Source: Chryseobacterium sp. Leaf180 (GTDB taxonomy: Bacteria > Bacteroidota > Bacteroidia > Flavobacteriales > Weeksellaceae). Taken from it: a stretch of 64,000 nt of DNA. Shown piece by piece: positions 53,125 to 62,546 of this stretch (the first letter of the stretch is position 1; each line of letters begins with the position of its first letter). The position numbers and the translations under genes are program-made. The notes beneath the pieces are model-generated. The model searched no databases and was not told the origin of the DNA. It saw only the letters and a list, made by a program, of their open reading frames with translations. The stretch spans positions 90,441-154,440 of the forward strand of contig NZ_LMPJ01000001.1 in the NCBI RefSeq assembly GCF_001424585.1, given 5' to 3'.

Positions 53125-54735
53125 ATGCATGAAGATCTGCTTCTTATTCTCGGCCTCTTACTGGTCGTAATGATGCTGGTAATGCTGGCACAGCGCATCA
53201 AAATTGCCTATCCCATCTTTTTGGTGGTCGCAGGATTGGGAATCAGCTTCATTCCGGGAGTTCCTGTTTTAAAACTGGATCCCGAAATTATATTTCTGAT
53301 ATTTCTTCCGCCGCTGTTATACGAAGCTGCATGGTACACCTCGTGGAACGACTTCTGGAAATGGAAAAGAACCATTGGATTAATGGCTTTCGGATTGGTT
53401 TTTATCACCTCCGTCGTAGTGGCTTTTGCTTCTCAGGCTTTGATACCCGGATTCACTCTGGCGATGGGATTTTTACTCGGCGGAATTGTTTCACCACCTG
53501 ATGCGATCGCTGCAACAACCGTTTTGAAAGGATTAAAGGTGCCAAAACGCACCATAGCAATGCTGGAAGGGGAAAGTCTGATCAATGATGCCTCTTCGCT
53601 TATTGTGTTCAGGTTTGCACTGGCTGCTGTGATCACCGGAATGTTTTCGGTTGAAGATGCTACAGGACAGTTTTTTCTGGTAGCAGGGATGGGAATTGTC
53701 GTAGGCGTCTTCGGGGCACACCTGATTTATTTAATACACAGATACCTGCCAACCACGCCCGCCATTGATGCAGCTTTAACGGTAATGACGCCTTACATTT
53801 TGTTTTTAGGTGCCGAGCATTTTCATTTTTCCGGCGTGATGGCTGTCGTCAGTGGGGGTCTGTTTATGTCTTTTCGTTCGCATGAAATTTTTAAAACAGG
53901 CATCACAAGAATCAACATGACGAGTGTATGGAGCACATTGGTTTTCGTGATGAATGCATTGGTTTTCGTATTAATCGGATTGGAATTGCCGGATATCATC
54001 AACGGTTTGGGCGAAAATACGGTAATGGAAGGCATCAGATATGGCTTGATTATAAGTTTAATTGTAATCGCAGTGCGGCTTTTATGGATTTATCCTGTTG
54101 CGCACGTTCCGAGATGGATCAGCAAAAAGGTGAGAAAAGATCCAAGCCCGGGATGGAAAAATCCGCTGATCATTGGCTGGGCAGGGATGCGCGGTGTGGT
54201 TTCGCTGGCAACCGCCCTGTCGATTCCGGTAATGATGAATGACCAGCAGCATTTTCCCATGCGGAATTTGATTATTCTGATCACATTCGTGGTCATTTTT
54301 GTAACGCTGGTTTTTCAGGGTTTGACGCTTCCACTGATTATTAAATTCACAGATATTGGCGAGATCGACCCCATTTTGCCTTCGCACGAGCAACAGGCAA
54401 GCATAAGGATTCGGCTGGATAATCTTGCGGTAAGAGAACTGAATGAAAAATACATTTCAAATTTAGAAACAAACAGTTTGCTGGAAAATTATAAAAAAAG
54501 TATTCAAAACGACATTGTACAGCAGCGAAGTCATTTGGAATCGCTGGAGACATGCACCAACAGACGCAATGATCTTGATGAGTATCATAAAGTCATGCTG
54601 AATATTTTTTCAGAGCAGCGAAAGGAACTCTTCAGAATGAAACGTGAAAAAGAATTCAGCGATGATGAAATAAGAAAAGCAGAATCTCATCTTGACCTGA
54701 ATGAGCTTAAAATAACCGGAAATAAATACATGTAG
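53125..54735 (+). CDS. CPA1-family Na+/H+ antiporter
   Basis: The 536-residue membrane protein has about twelve hydrophobic helices and the CPA1 core GGIVSPPDAIAATTVLKGLKVP and EGESLINDASSLIVF (the ND/Asp ion-binding site). A C-terminal cytoplasmic coiled region of about 120 residues follows (NEKYISNLETNSLLENYKK onwards). It exchanges sodium or potassium for protons across the inner membrane. It resembles bacterial NhaP/YjcE-type proteins. Single gene, no close operon partner. Confidence 0.88.
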   Translation: MHEDLLLILGLLLVVMMLVMLAQRIKIAYPIFLVVAGLGISFIPGVPVLKLDPEIIFLIFLPPLLYEAAWYTSWNDFWKWKRTIGLMAFGLVFITSVVVAFASQALIPGFTLAMGFLLGGIVSPPDAIAATTVLKGLKVPKRTIAMLEGESLINDASSLIVFRFALAAVITGMFSVEDATGQFFLVAGMGIVVGVFGAHLIYLIHRYLPTTPAIDAALTVMTPYILFLGAEHFHFSGVMAVVSGGLFMSFRSHEIFKTGITRINMTSVWSTLVFVMNALVFVLIGLELPDIINGLGENTVMEGIRYGLIISLIVIAVRLLWIYPVAHVPRWISKKVRKDPSPGWKNPLIIGWAGMRGVVSLATALSIPVMMNDQQHFPMRNLIILITFVVIFVTLVFQGLTLPLIIKFTDIGEIDPILPSHEQQASIRIRLDNLAVRELNEKYISNLETNSLLENYKKSIQNDIVQQRSHLESLETCTNRRNDLDEYHKVMLNIFSEQRKELFRMKREKEFSDDEIRKAESHLDLNELKITGNKYM

Positions 54736-55449
54736 CAATTAATCCCACAATATTTTTATTTAAACTTTTAGCTGCTGAATATGAGAATATTTGAAAAGAA
54801 AAGTCAGAATGCATAGTAAGTGGAAGGAAATAATTCCCTGCTCACACGAAGCTTATAAAATTACTTTCAAGCCGTTCATTTCACTTGTGCCCTTGAAATA
54901 TCTGGCTGATCATCAGAGGTCGAAAGTTCTGTATCAAAAACGCTTTTCAAATATCGGTTTCAGGATTATATTATTGGGATCAGTTTCAAATTGACCATTC
55001 ACAATTAACATTTGAAGCAAACCCATGACTCATCATCGATAATTCGTCATAAAATATTTCATCATTAACCATTTATAATTCATCATTAATAATTACCCAT
55101 TACCAATAAACCATTCGTCTAAAAATTCTGCCTTTCGTTTTCCGCTTCCCGCTTCAAAAACTCATCCTTAATCATTTATAATTCATCATTCATCATTCAT
55201 CATTCACCATTTATCACTAATCACTAATTATTTATAATTCATCATTCATCATTCATCATTAATAATTACCCATTACCAATAAACCATTTGTCTAAAAATT
55301 CTGCATTGCGTTTCCCGCTTCCCCCTTCAAATACTCGTAATTATTTATAATTCATCATTCATCACTAATCATTTATCAATAATCACTAATCATTTATAAT
55401 TTATCATTCATCATTCATCATTAATCATTTATAATTCATCATTAATTCA
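54736..55449. repeat. AT-rich intergenic region with ATTCATC-type words and a duplicated segment
   Basis: From about 55010 to 55445 the sequence is built largely from short words (ATTCATC, CATTAAT, TTTATAATTCATC). A segment of about 100 bp at 55071-55160 recurs at 55229-55332, sharing AATAATTACCCATTACCAAT and GTCTAAAAATTCTGC and a TTTCCCGCTTCCC-like stretch. No coding gene is seen in 54736-55010. No CRISPR-like spacing. Confidence 0.6.
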
Positions 55450-57420
55450 TCACTTTGCTTTCATTTTCCCATTCTTAAAACGCTCACTCGCCGTCTGGTA
55501 ATAGGAAACCGTTTCATCGATCTGCGGCTGGTTTTTATGCGGTATGTCAGTCATCGAAGCACCGGCATTCTTAACGGTGAACTGCTTTACATGTTTGCGG
55601 TCATCAATCTGGGTAAAGACCGAACCTTTTAAAAATCCGAGGGTACGGTAATTTCCGATAAAAGCACGCTCACTGCCAGCTGCCGTATGGTTGATGTCTT
55701 TACCGTAGAGACTCGTCTTGTACTGCCAGCCGAGGTAGCCAAAGAGAGTAGGCATCAGGTCGATCTGCGACGCCAGGCGGTCGATACGCTCCGCTTTCTG
55801 GGGAAGATTATAGATAATGGCCGGGATGTGATGGCGGTCAATATTGATTTCCCATCTGCCGGCGCTGCTCGCACAGTGGTCTGCGACGATGACAAAGACG
55901 GTGTTTTTAAACCAGGGCTTTTTTCGGGCATCAGCAAGGAATTTCCCTAATGCGTAATCGGTATATTTCACGGCAGCATTGCGCTCACCCTGTGGCAGAT
56001 CGATTTTTCCGGTTGGGAAAGTATAAGGTTTGTGATTCGAGGTTGTCATGACAAACTGGAAGAAGGGTTTTTGCTGACGGCTGCTGAGGTCTGCATACTT
56101 TATCGACTGTCGGTAAAGATCTTCATCGCAGATGCCCCAGGCGTTTTCAAAACTCACTTCCTGATCCGAAATCGCATACCGGTGCGAGGTGATGTCTTCA
56201 GAAAGCGGATTCCCGCGGTTGCGGTCGACAATATCAAACCCCTGTCCGCCAAAGAATGTATTCATATTGTCAAAATATCCGTCGCCACCGTAAATAAAAT
56301 ACGGATGGTAATTTTTCTGCCTGAAAACCGAAGCTACGGAGAAAAGATTCTGATTGTTGGGACGGCGCACAATGCTGTTTCCGGGAGTTGGCGGCACGCA
56401 CAGGGTTAAAGCTTCCATGCCTCTCACGGTGCGGGTTCCTGTCGCGTAAAGCTGGGTGAAAAAAATGCTTTCGTTGGCGAGGCGGTCGTAATTGGGCGTC
56501 AGATTTTCGGTATTGCCAAAGGCTTTCAGGAAATCGCCGCTGAAACTTTCTATTGCAATGAGAATCACATTCGGATGCTGCTCGTTGGCTCCGGCTGTTA
56601 ATCTGGACAGGTCATCCCATGTTGGACTCACATATTTCTGATTGTCCTGCTGCAGATTTTTCTTTACCAAAGAATAGGCTTTCCGGTCGTCCATCGTTGG
56701 GTAAAACGTCTTATAATCGAGCTCATTCGATTTAAAAGCGGCAAAGAAAGAAAAGGTACCGTTCTTTCCGGCCTCATTCATCACGAGGTTATTGCCGAAA
56801 TCAGCCTGTTTATTTTTCAGGATAAAAGAGAGTGCCAGTGCAGGCAGAACGACAGCGGTGAAAAGATTCAGGCGCCGTCTGAAAGGAATGGCATCTGAAA
56901 AAGCATCGCTGAAACGGTGCTGTTTTTTGAAAATAAAGAAAGTCGCTGCAATAAGCGCCAGCAGAATCAAAACAATCATCGGTAGCGGATACGACTCATT
57001 GATGTTTGAAATCACTTCATACGTGTAAATGAGATAATCGACGGCGATGAAATTAAACCGAACCCCAAATTCATCCCAGAAAGGAATCTCTGCGAGAAGG
57101 CTGAAATAAATGATAAGCAGCACAACTGCCAGATAGGCGTATGTGAAAATCCGGTCAAAACGTGATCCGATCCATCTTTTCGGGCAGATCATGAGATATA
57201 TGCCGTAGAGCAGCAGAAAATAGACACCGACAGTGTAATCAAAGCAGAATCCCGTGAAGAAAACACGTGCTATCGAACCGGCTTTAAGATCAGCATCGCT
57301 GTGCGACCAGATGATAAAAACAAGACGGATCAGCGTAGAAAGAATCAGGTAGATGCTTAATACCGAAATCAGTACAGAAAAGCGGCTTTTAGCAAATGAG
57401 CGGCTGCGGGAGAAGATCAT
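55450..57420 (-). CDS. LTA-synthase-like sulfatase-family membrane protein
   Basis: The 656-residue protein has five N-terminal membrane helices (about 15-35, 55-78, 92-110, 140-165, 185-200) and a large periplasmic sulfatase/alkaline-phosphatase fold from about 283. The metal ligand is in IAIESFSGDF (Glu291), the nucleophile Thr331 in TGTRTVRG, and the late metal motif is VFVIVADHCASS. The family includes LtaS and phosphoglycerol or phosphoethanolamine transferases. In Bacteroidetes it probably decorates lipid A or glycans; the substrate is unknown. It follows the sensor kinase gene by 60 bp, so that kinase may control it. Confidence 0.82.
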   Translation of the reverse strand: MIFSRSRSFAKSRFSVLISVLSIYLILSTLIRLVFIIWSHSDADLKAGSIARVFFTGFCFDYTVGVYFLLLYGIYLMICPKRWIGSRFDRIFTYAYLAVVLLIIYFSLLAEIPFWDEFGVRFNFIAVDYLIYTYEVISNINESYPLPMIVLILLALIAATFFIFKKQHRFSDAFSDAIPFRRRLNLFTAVVLPALALSFILKNKQADFGNNLVMNEAGKNGTFSFFAAFKSNELDYKTFYPTMDDRKAYSLVKKNLQQDNQKYVSPTWDDLSRLTAGANEQHPNVILIAIESFSGDFLKAFGNTENLTPNYDRLANESIFFTQLYATGTRTVRGMEALTLCVPPTPGNSIVRRPNNQNLFSVASVFRQKNYHPYFIYGGDGYFDNMNTFFGGQGFDIVDRNRGNPLSEDITSHRYAISDQEVSFENAWGICDEDLYRQSIKYADLSSRQQKPFFQFVMTTSNHKPYTFPTGKIDLPQGERNAAVKYTDYALGKFLADARKKPWFKNTVFVIVADHCASSAGRWEINIDRHHIPAIIYNLPQKAERIDRLASQIDLMPTLFGYLGWQYKTSLYGKDINHTAAGSERAFIGNYRTLGFLKGSVFTQIDDRKHVKQFTVKNAGASMTDIPHKNQPQIDETVSYYQTASERFKNGKMKAK

Positions 57421-57480
57421 AATTTGTGCGTTTTAAAAACGGACAAAACTAAACCTCAATTCTGTAGAAATTCTGAATTT

Positions 57481-58764
57481 TCAGAAATGTACCGAGAAAA
57501 TATGCTGCTGGTCTTTAAAATCATAGCCAACCGTCCAGTGCTGCGAACGGCAGATTTCCTGCACAATGGCCAGTCCCAGACCGCTTCCGCTGTTGTTTTG
57601 AGACATCCGGTAAAATCTTCTGAACAGCATATCACCGGGCAGTTCGGCGCTTCCTGAATTGGCGACAGAAAATGCAGTTTCCGTCAGCGAAACAGCAACC
57701 GTTCCGCCGTTTGCCGTGTGTCGGATGGCATTCAGAAGCAGATTGCTGATCAGCACTTCGGTAAGTCCGGCATTACCTTTCCTGCAGATATTTTCAGAAA
57801 TATTTAGTTCAGGAACCAGATCTTTCTGTGAAAAATGTTCTTCAAGCAGATCCAGATTTTCCCGCAACAGCTTATCAAACTGAATGTCCGACAGCTCAAA
57901 CTGGCGGTTTTCGATTTTAGCGAGCAGCAACAGGTTTTTATTGATCCGCGCGCTTCGGGATAAGGCAAGGTTAATGTCTTCGGCAATCAGATATTGCGCT
58001 TCGGTAAGATTTTCACTTTGCAGGAGAAGATCTACTTTGTTTTTAATAATGGCGAGGGGTGTCTGCATTTCATGCGAGGCGTTTTCGGTAAATTCTTTCT
58101 GCACGCCATAGATGCGGATGCTGTCTCGGATCATTTTTCTCAGACGATCATGCAGCTCCTCAAATTCCAGAATCTGGGTACGCTCAAAAGCAATTTCTGT
58201 CTGACGGTTCAGGCTGAAATCCTTCAGCTGATCAAGCGTGTTGCGGAAAGGTTTCCAAACCGAACCCGAAAGCCTCCGGTTTAAAATCAACAGGCCACCG
58301 ACCATGATCAGGAACAGCAAAAGCGTTGTTGCTGAGATAAAAAATAAGGTTTCCTGACTTTCCTCAATATTTGTTTCTACGCGGAAGCGGTAAGGTTTAC
58401 CGTTGAGGTGAATAATTTTCGAGAGGCAGCGGAAGCGGTCGATCTCTTCAAACTGCAGAAAGCCGTGGGGTTTTTCTACCGTAAAGAGGCTGTCTGTCAG
58501 CGCGTCATTTTTTTTTGGAATCTGAATATTCGTTGTCGGCTGCACAGCATTCCACAGTTCAATTGTTTTCTTCAGTTCATCTTCCGGAAGTTTCAGCCGG
58601 TTAATCTGGTTCGACGTTTTCTCAGCGACGATTTTGTTGTGCTCATCCAGCTCATGCGTCCACACCGCATCCACCACCAGATAATACACCGGAATACTCA
58701 CCACCAGCACCACCAGCACGTAGATAATAAAAGGTTTTGTCGTTTTACTGAGCAGTGGGAGCAA
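57481..58764 (-). CDS. Sensor histidine kinase
   Basis: The 427-residue classical kinase has membrane helices at about 12-32 and 148-166 enclosing a periplasmic sensor domain. HisKA reads ENASHEMQTPLAIIKNKVDLLL (His about 230) and the HATPase domain ends GSGLGLAIVQEI. The N box is NLLLNAIRHT. It pairs with the OmpR-type regulator at 59456-60136 on the same strand, although another gene and repeats lie between them. Membrane sensing and the sulfatase gene downstream suggest an envelope-stress signal, which is inferred. Confidence 0.88.
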   Translation of the reverse strand: MLPLLSKTTKPFIIYVLVVLVVSIPVYYLVVDAVWTHELDEHNKIVAEKTSNQINRLKLPEDELKKTIELWNAVQPTTNIQIPKKNDALTDSLFTVEKPHGFLQFEEIDRFRCLSKIIHLNGKPYRFRVETNIEESQETLFFISATTLLLFLIMVGGLLILNRRLSGSVWKPFRNTLDQLKDFSLNRQTEIAFERTQILEFEELHDRLRKMIRDSIRIYGVQKEFTENASHEMQTPLAIIKNKVDLLLQSENLTEAQYLIAEDINLALSRSARINKNLLLLAKIENRQFELSDIQFDKLLRENLDLLEEHFSQKDLVPELNISENICRKGNAGLTEVLISNLLLNAIRHTANGGTVAVSLTETAFSVANSGSAELPGDMLFRRFYRMSQNNSGSGLGLAIVQEICRSQHWTVGYDFKDQQHIFSVHF

Positions 58765-58775
58765 AATTTTAATTT

Positions 58776-58833
58776 TTTAATGGTTAAATATCAATGTTTA
58801 ATGTCTGATGATCAATTTAATGGTTAAATATCA
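58776..58833. repeat. Short direct repeat
   Basis: TTTAATGGTTAAATATCA occurs at 58776-58793 and 58816-58833, a 40-bp period, in the gap upstream of the kinase start. Confidence 0.5.
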
Positions 58834-58890
58834 GTGATAGATTTATTTATTGATAACATCATGATAAATATATTTCGATACGAAGAATTT

Positions 58891-59247
58891 TCAGGGCGAA
58901 TTGAATTTAGCTGATTTGAGAATTGCAGTAACTAATTTAATAATTTCGACAGCATCGGTATGGATGATGGTAAACAATTTATCATCAAGATAGTCAGTCG
59001 CTTTCAAAAGTTCAATCCAATACAGGGCTTCATTGATTTCTTTTTGTGCGATGGCCATTTTATGTTTAAAATCATTCTTAGACTCTGCGTATTCAGCTTC
59101 CCGAATCATTGCACCGACAGAAGTTCCGCTTCTGAGCATCTGTTTAGACATGACGTATTCTTTCTTTTCAGTAATCAGAAATTTGTACAGATTCACAATG
59201 TTCACTGCAAATAGAAAACTTTTTTGCTTCACAATATTATCTCTCAT
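58891..59247 (-). CDS. Four-helix-bundle protein (S23/Avd-like)
   Basis: The 118-residue all-helical protein has the signature of the 23S-rRNA-intervening-sequence/Avd-like family: MLRSGTSVGAMIREAEYAESKNDFKHKMAIAQKEINEALYWIELL. Members form pentamers and occur inside rRNA inserts, in diversity-generating systems and as stand-alone genes. Here it is stand-alone, wedged between a response regulator and its sensor kinase and flanked upstream by a 94-bp tandem repeat. No reverse transcriptase is nearby, so a retroelement role is not supported. Confidence 0.8.
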   Translation of the reverse strand: MRDNIVKQKSFLFAVNIVNLYKFLITEKKEYVMSKQMLRSGTSVGAMIREAEYAESKNDFKHKMAIAQKEINEALYWIELLKATDYLDDKLFTIIHTDAVEIIKLVTAILKSAKFNSP

Positions 59248-59434
59248 TAAACACCTATTTTCAGTAAAAAATTAAAAGATATGCATCGTTTCTTATTAAA
59301 TTATAGATCATCAAAAAAATACAGTTAAATTCACTGATCATTAAACATTTATTTTCATTATAAAATTAAAAAATGTACATCGTTTCTTATTAAATTATAG
59401 ATCATTAAAAGTATACCGTTAAATTCAATGATCA
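59246..59434. repeat. Tandem repeat, two units of about 94 bp
   Basis: Unit 1 starts at 59246 (ATTAAACACCTATTTTCA) and unit 2 at 59340 (ATTAAACATTTATTTTCA). Both contain CATCGTTTCTTATTAAATTA and TAGATCAT and end in GATCATTAA. A third partial start (ATTAATCACTAAACATTAA) follows at about 59433. The repeat reaches the four-helix-bundle start codon. Confidence 0.75.
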
Positions 59435-59455
59435 TTAATCACTAAACATTAAACA

Positions 59456-60136
59456 TTAACCATTACTTTCCCACTTATATCCCGTTCCGTACACGGTTTT
59501 CAGGTAGGGCAGGCAGCCTGCATGATGCAGTTTTTTCTTCAGGTTTTTAATGTGGGCATAGACGAAATCGTGGTTGTCTAGCATATCGGCAAAATCACCG
59601 GAAAGGTGCTCGGCCAGTGTGCTTTTGGAAATCACCTTGTGGCGGTTTCCGATAAAGTAGAGGAGGAGATCAAATTCTTTGCGGGTAAGGGGCACCACGC
59701 GGTCGTGAATGGTGACGGTTTTAGCCTGCAGGTCGATGGCAATTTCATTTTGGGTAATGATGTTCGAACTGGTAAAATGTTTCCGGCGGATGATCGAGTA
59801 AATGCGGGCAGTGAGCTCGGAAAGGTGAAAAGGCTTGGTGAGGTAGTCATCGGCACCCAGCTGGAGTCCGGTGATTTTATCTTCCAGGGCATTTTTGGCA
59901 GAAACAATGATCACACCTTCCTGCTGATTCATGTTTTTAAGCGCTTCGAGAATTTGGAGGCCGTTGCCGTCGGGAAGCATCAGATCAAGAATAATACAGT
60001 CGTAGCGGAAAGTTTCGATTTTTGCCACCGCCTCGGCGTATGTTGCGGCCATTTCGCAGCGGTAGAAGTCTGCAGAAAGGTATTGGGAGATGCTTTGGGC
60101 AAGCTCCGGTTCGTCTTCAATAATCAGTATTTTCAA
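59456..60136 (-). CDS. OmpR-family response regulator
   Basis: The 226-residue regulator has a receiver domain (Glu7/Asp8, phosphoacceptor Asp51 in CIILDLMLPDGNG, Lys in DDYLTKPFHLSEL) and a winged-helix DNA-binding domain (about 130-222: PLTRKEFDLLLYFIGN, VYAHIKNLKKKLHHAG, YLKTVYGTGYKW). Partner of the kinase at 57481-58764. The usual tight spacing of such pairs is broken by the S23-like gene and the tandem repeat. Confidence 0.92.
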   Translation of the reverse strand: MKILIIEDEPELAQSISQYLSADFYRCEMAATYAEAVAKIETFRYDCIILDLMLPDGNGLQILEALKNMNQQEGVIIVSAKNALEDKITGLQLGADDYLTKPFHLSELTARIYSIIRRKHFTSSNIITQNEIAIDLQAKTVTIHDRVVPLTRKEFDLLLYFIGNRHKVISKSTLAEHLSGDFADMLDNHDFVYAHIKNLKKKLHHAGCLPYLKTVYGTGYKWESNG

Positions 60137-60542
60137 CAGAGAGGGTTTTCATCATTTGTCCTGTGAAAATAAGAAAAAGAGTTGAATAGTGTACCGTTCA
60201 ACGGAGAGTTATGAATGAAGAGTTATTAATGATTAATAATGAGGGGTTAAATATGATTGGTTAGTAATGTATGATGAAAGGTGAAATATGAGTGGTTAAT
60301 GGTGAAAGTTGGTAATGTTCTTTAGTGATAAAGAGTGATCAGAAAAAAAGGTAAATGATGAATAAATTACCAAATTACATCAGACATCAGATGCCGCGCA
60401 GTAATTCACAGGCAATTATTCACCGTTTACCATTCATCAACGTTAATAATTCATCTTTAAAAAAGTTGATCATTAACAATTAATATTTAATCATTGACCA
60501 TTAACCATTAATAATCAGCCATTAATAATCAATCATTTTTTT
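60137..60542. other. AT-rich intergenic region with ATTAAT-type words
   Basis: About 400 bp of low-complexity sequence made of ATGATTAATAATGA and TTAACCATTAATAATC-like words. No coding frame or clear terminator. The bias resembles 55010-55445 but no long duplication was seen. Confidence 0.5.
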
Positions 60543-61301
60543 TTAAATCCTGAATCCTCCGGATACCTCAATCCGCTGGGCATTGATCCATTTTGAATCG
60601 TCCGAACAGAGAAAAGCGACCACGCTTCCGATATCATCCGGTAAACCGACTCTGCCCAAAGCGGTATCAGCAGCCAGGTGCTGGTTCATCTCGGCGACAT
60701 CACGTACGACACCACCGCCAAAATCGGTCTCAATGGCTCCCGGAGCAATCGAATTGACCCTGATTTTTCTGCTTCCCAGCTCTAAAGCCTGGTATCTTGA
60801 CAGAGAATCTACCGCTGCCTTCATCGCACCGTACGCAGAATAGCCCGGAAATGAAAATCTTGCCAGACCCGAAGAAGTGTTCACGATGCTGCCTCCGTCA
60901 TTCATCAGCGGCAATAATTTCTGTGTCAGAAAATAGGGACCTTTGAAATGGATGTTTGTCATTGCATCCAGAATTTCCTCTGTGGTCGTTTCAAAACTTT
61001 TGTTGAGTCCGACGCCCGCGTTGTTCACCAGAGCATCTAATTTTGCCGAACCGAATTCGGTGTTTAAAAGCTGTTTGACCTCACCTGCAAAAGTATCAAA
61101 ACCGGCTGTTGTAGAAATATCCAGGGGCAGTGCAAATGCTTTCCGTCCTAAGGTTTCAATTTCTTTTACAACCGCATCAGCGGCTTCTTTTTTGGTCTGA
61201 TACGTCAAAATAATATCAAATCCTTTCTTGGCAAGGGCGGTTACTGAATCTTTTCCCAGTCCGCGGCTTGCACCTGTTACCAGTGCGATTTTAGCTTTCA
61301 T
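60543..61301 (-). CDS. Short-chain dehydrogenase/reductase
   Basis: The 252-residue classical SDR has cofactor motif TGASRGLGKD at the N-terminus, NNAG, catalytic Ser in NTSSGLA, YxxxK as YSAYGAMK, and PGAIETDFGGG. It oxidises or reduces an unknown alcohol or ketone using NAD(P). It lies downstream of the AraC-type regulator gene on the same strand (82-bp gap), so regulation by it is plausible. Confidence 0.88.
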   Translation of the reverse strand: MKAKIALVTGASRGLGKDSVTALAKKGFDIILTYQTKKEAADAVVKEIETLGRKAFALPLDISTTAGFDTFAGEVKQLLNTEFGSAKLDALVNNAGVGLNKSFETTTEEILDAMTNIHFKGPYFLTQKLLPLMNDGGSIVNTSSGLARFSFPGYSAYGAMKAAVDSLSRYQALELGSRKIRVNSIAPGAIETDFGGGVVRDVAEMNQHLAADTALGRVGLPDDIGSVVAFLCSDDSKWINAQRIEVSGGFRI

Positions 61302-61383
61302 TTTTTTGTTTTAATTAATGATACAAAATTGAGTAAAACAGATCATGTCTTTCTTGCAAAAATCAAATCAAAGTTTGTAAAAA

Positions 61384-62325
61384 TCAAACAGCTGTCAGCT
61401 CACGGAAGTTTTGCGGCGACTGCTGACTGTATTTTTTAAAGAAATTGGAGAAATGGGCAACCTCTTCAAAGCCAAGAGTAAAGGCAATTTCAGAAATATT
61501 CCACTGGGTTTGGGTCAGCAGCATTTTTCCTTCCTGAAAGATGCGGCTTCCGATGATCTCGCCGGTCGTTTTTCCGGTGGTTTCCTTTAAAACCCGGTTG
61601 AGGTGATTGACGTGAACGCCAAGAATTCCTGCAAAATCTGCCGGCGTTCTGAGCTGCAGAATCTGGCTGGTATTTTCAATTGGAAACTGTCTTTCCAGCA
61701 GTTCGATAAACAGGGTGGTCGTTCTGGAAGCTGCGGTTTTGCTGTTTCCGGCAGGCATCACAGGCTGTAGTTTCTGCCCGAAGTGAATCAGTTCCATCAG
61801 GTAATTTCTCAGAAGGTCATATTTGTAGAGGTAATCTGACTGAATTTCATTGTGCATTTTCAGAAATACTGCCTCAAATTGCTGAAACTGTTCTGTGGAG
61901 ATATGGTAGATAAAATCGCTGTGTGGCGAAAACGCAGGAAGAAGATCGAGTTCCGGACCGGTTTTTGAAGCCGGCAAAAAGTCTTTGGTAAAAACGCAGA
62001 AGTGTCCGCTCTGCTCCGTAGTGAGATGCGTATAGTTGTACGGGATTTTCGGTGAGGCAAACAGGACGGCGCAGTCATCAATCTCAATGGTTTTGTCAGC
62101 ATATTCCACTCTGTTTTTACCGTTGATGAGGCTTATTTTATAATACGTCCGTCGGTTGTAGGGCATTCCGGTTTTAGCGGTACACGTCCTGGCGATCTCC
62201 GCAATATCAAAAACATTGAAGTGACCCACATCTTTGTGAAGATTGTCGTTCAGAAACTGATGGATATCCGGACAGCTGTCTCCCAGAATATCCTGGTAAA
62301 ATTCTTTGATGGTAATAGAATTCAT
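61384..62325 (-). CDS. AraC-family transcriptional regulator
   Basis: The protein has 313 residues from ATG 62325 (MNSITIKEFYQDIL). The TTG further upstream at 62343 is unlikely because the TATCTTTG -7 box (62341-62348) overlaps it. It has a cupin-like N-terminal sensing part and a C-terminal double helix-turn-helix (about 215-310) with LGVHVNHLNRVLKETTGKT and ISEIAFTLGFEEVAHFSNFFKK. Divergent from the NAD-dependent epimerase-like gene at 62547 and upstream of the SDR gene; likely regulator of one or both. Confidence 0.88.
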   Translation of the reverse strand: MNSITIKEFYQDILGDSCPDIHQFLNDNLHKDVGHFNVFDIAEIARTCTAKTGMPYNRRTYYKISLINGKNRVEYADKTIEIDDCAVLFASPKIPYNYTHLTTEQSGHFCVFTKDFLPASKTGPELDLLPAFSPHSDFIYHISTEQFQQFEAVFLKMHNEIQSDYLYKYDLLRNYLMELIHFGQKLQPVMPAGNSKTAASRTTTLFIELLERQFPIENTSQILQLRTPADFAGILGVHVNHLNRVLKETTGKTTGEIIGSRIFQEGKMLLTQTQWNISEIAFTLGFEEVAHFSNFFKKYSQQSPQNFRELTAV

Positions 62326-62340
62326 AGCGTTTGTAAAAAT

Positions 62341-62348
62341 CAAAGATA
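62341..62348 (-). promoter_or_regulatory. -7 box of the AraC-type regulator promoter
   Basis: TATCTTTG on the - strand matches TAnnTTTG. It lies 15 bp upstream of ATG 62325, giving a short leader and deciding the start codon. Confidence 0.5.
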
Positions 62349-62546
62349 ATATTATTTCGCATTGTTAAAGATGTTTTAATAAGCCTACTTTCAGTCGGTG
62401 TTTCTGATGTTCATAAAGGAAGATGCTCAGATAATTGAAACGGTATGCTGGCAGATTGCATAAAAACGCAGTATGACCAAAAACTCATTCGGCAGATCTT
62501 GGGTTTGGCACGGACTTACGTTCTGTATTGGGTTAAATATTTGATC

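Noticed and set aside
55010..55445. Repeated ATTCATC words resembling a CRISPR array
   Set aside because: No regular repeat-spacer alternation and no cas genes; the repeated words are short and irregular.
58891..59247. S23/Avd-like gene as part of a diversity-generating retroelement
   Set aside because: No reverse transcriptase, template/variable repeat pair or target gene in the neighbourhood.
62445..62546. N-terminal extension of the PRISE-type reductase
   Set aside because: The 34 added residues precede the Rossmann GATGITG motif, which should be at the very N-terminus.
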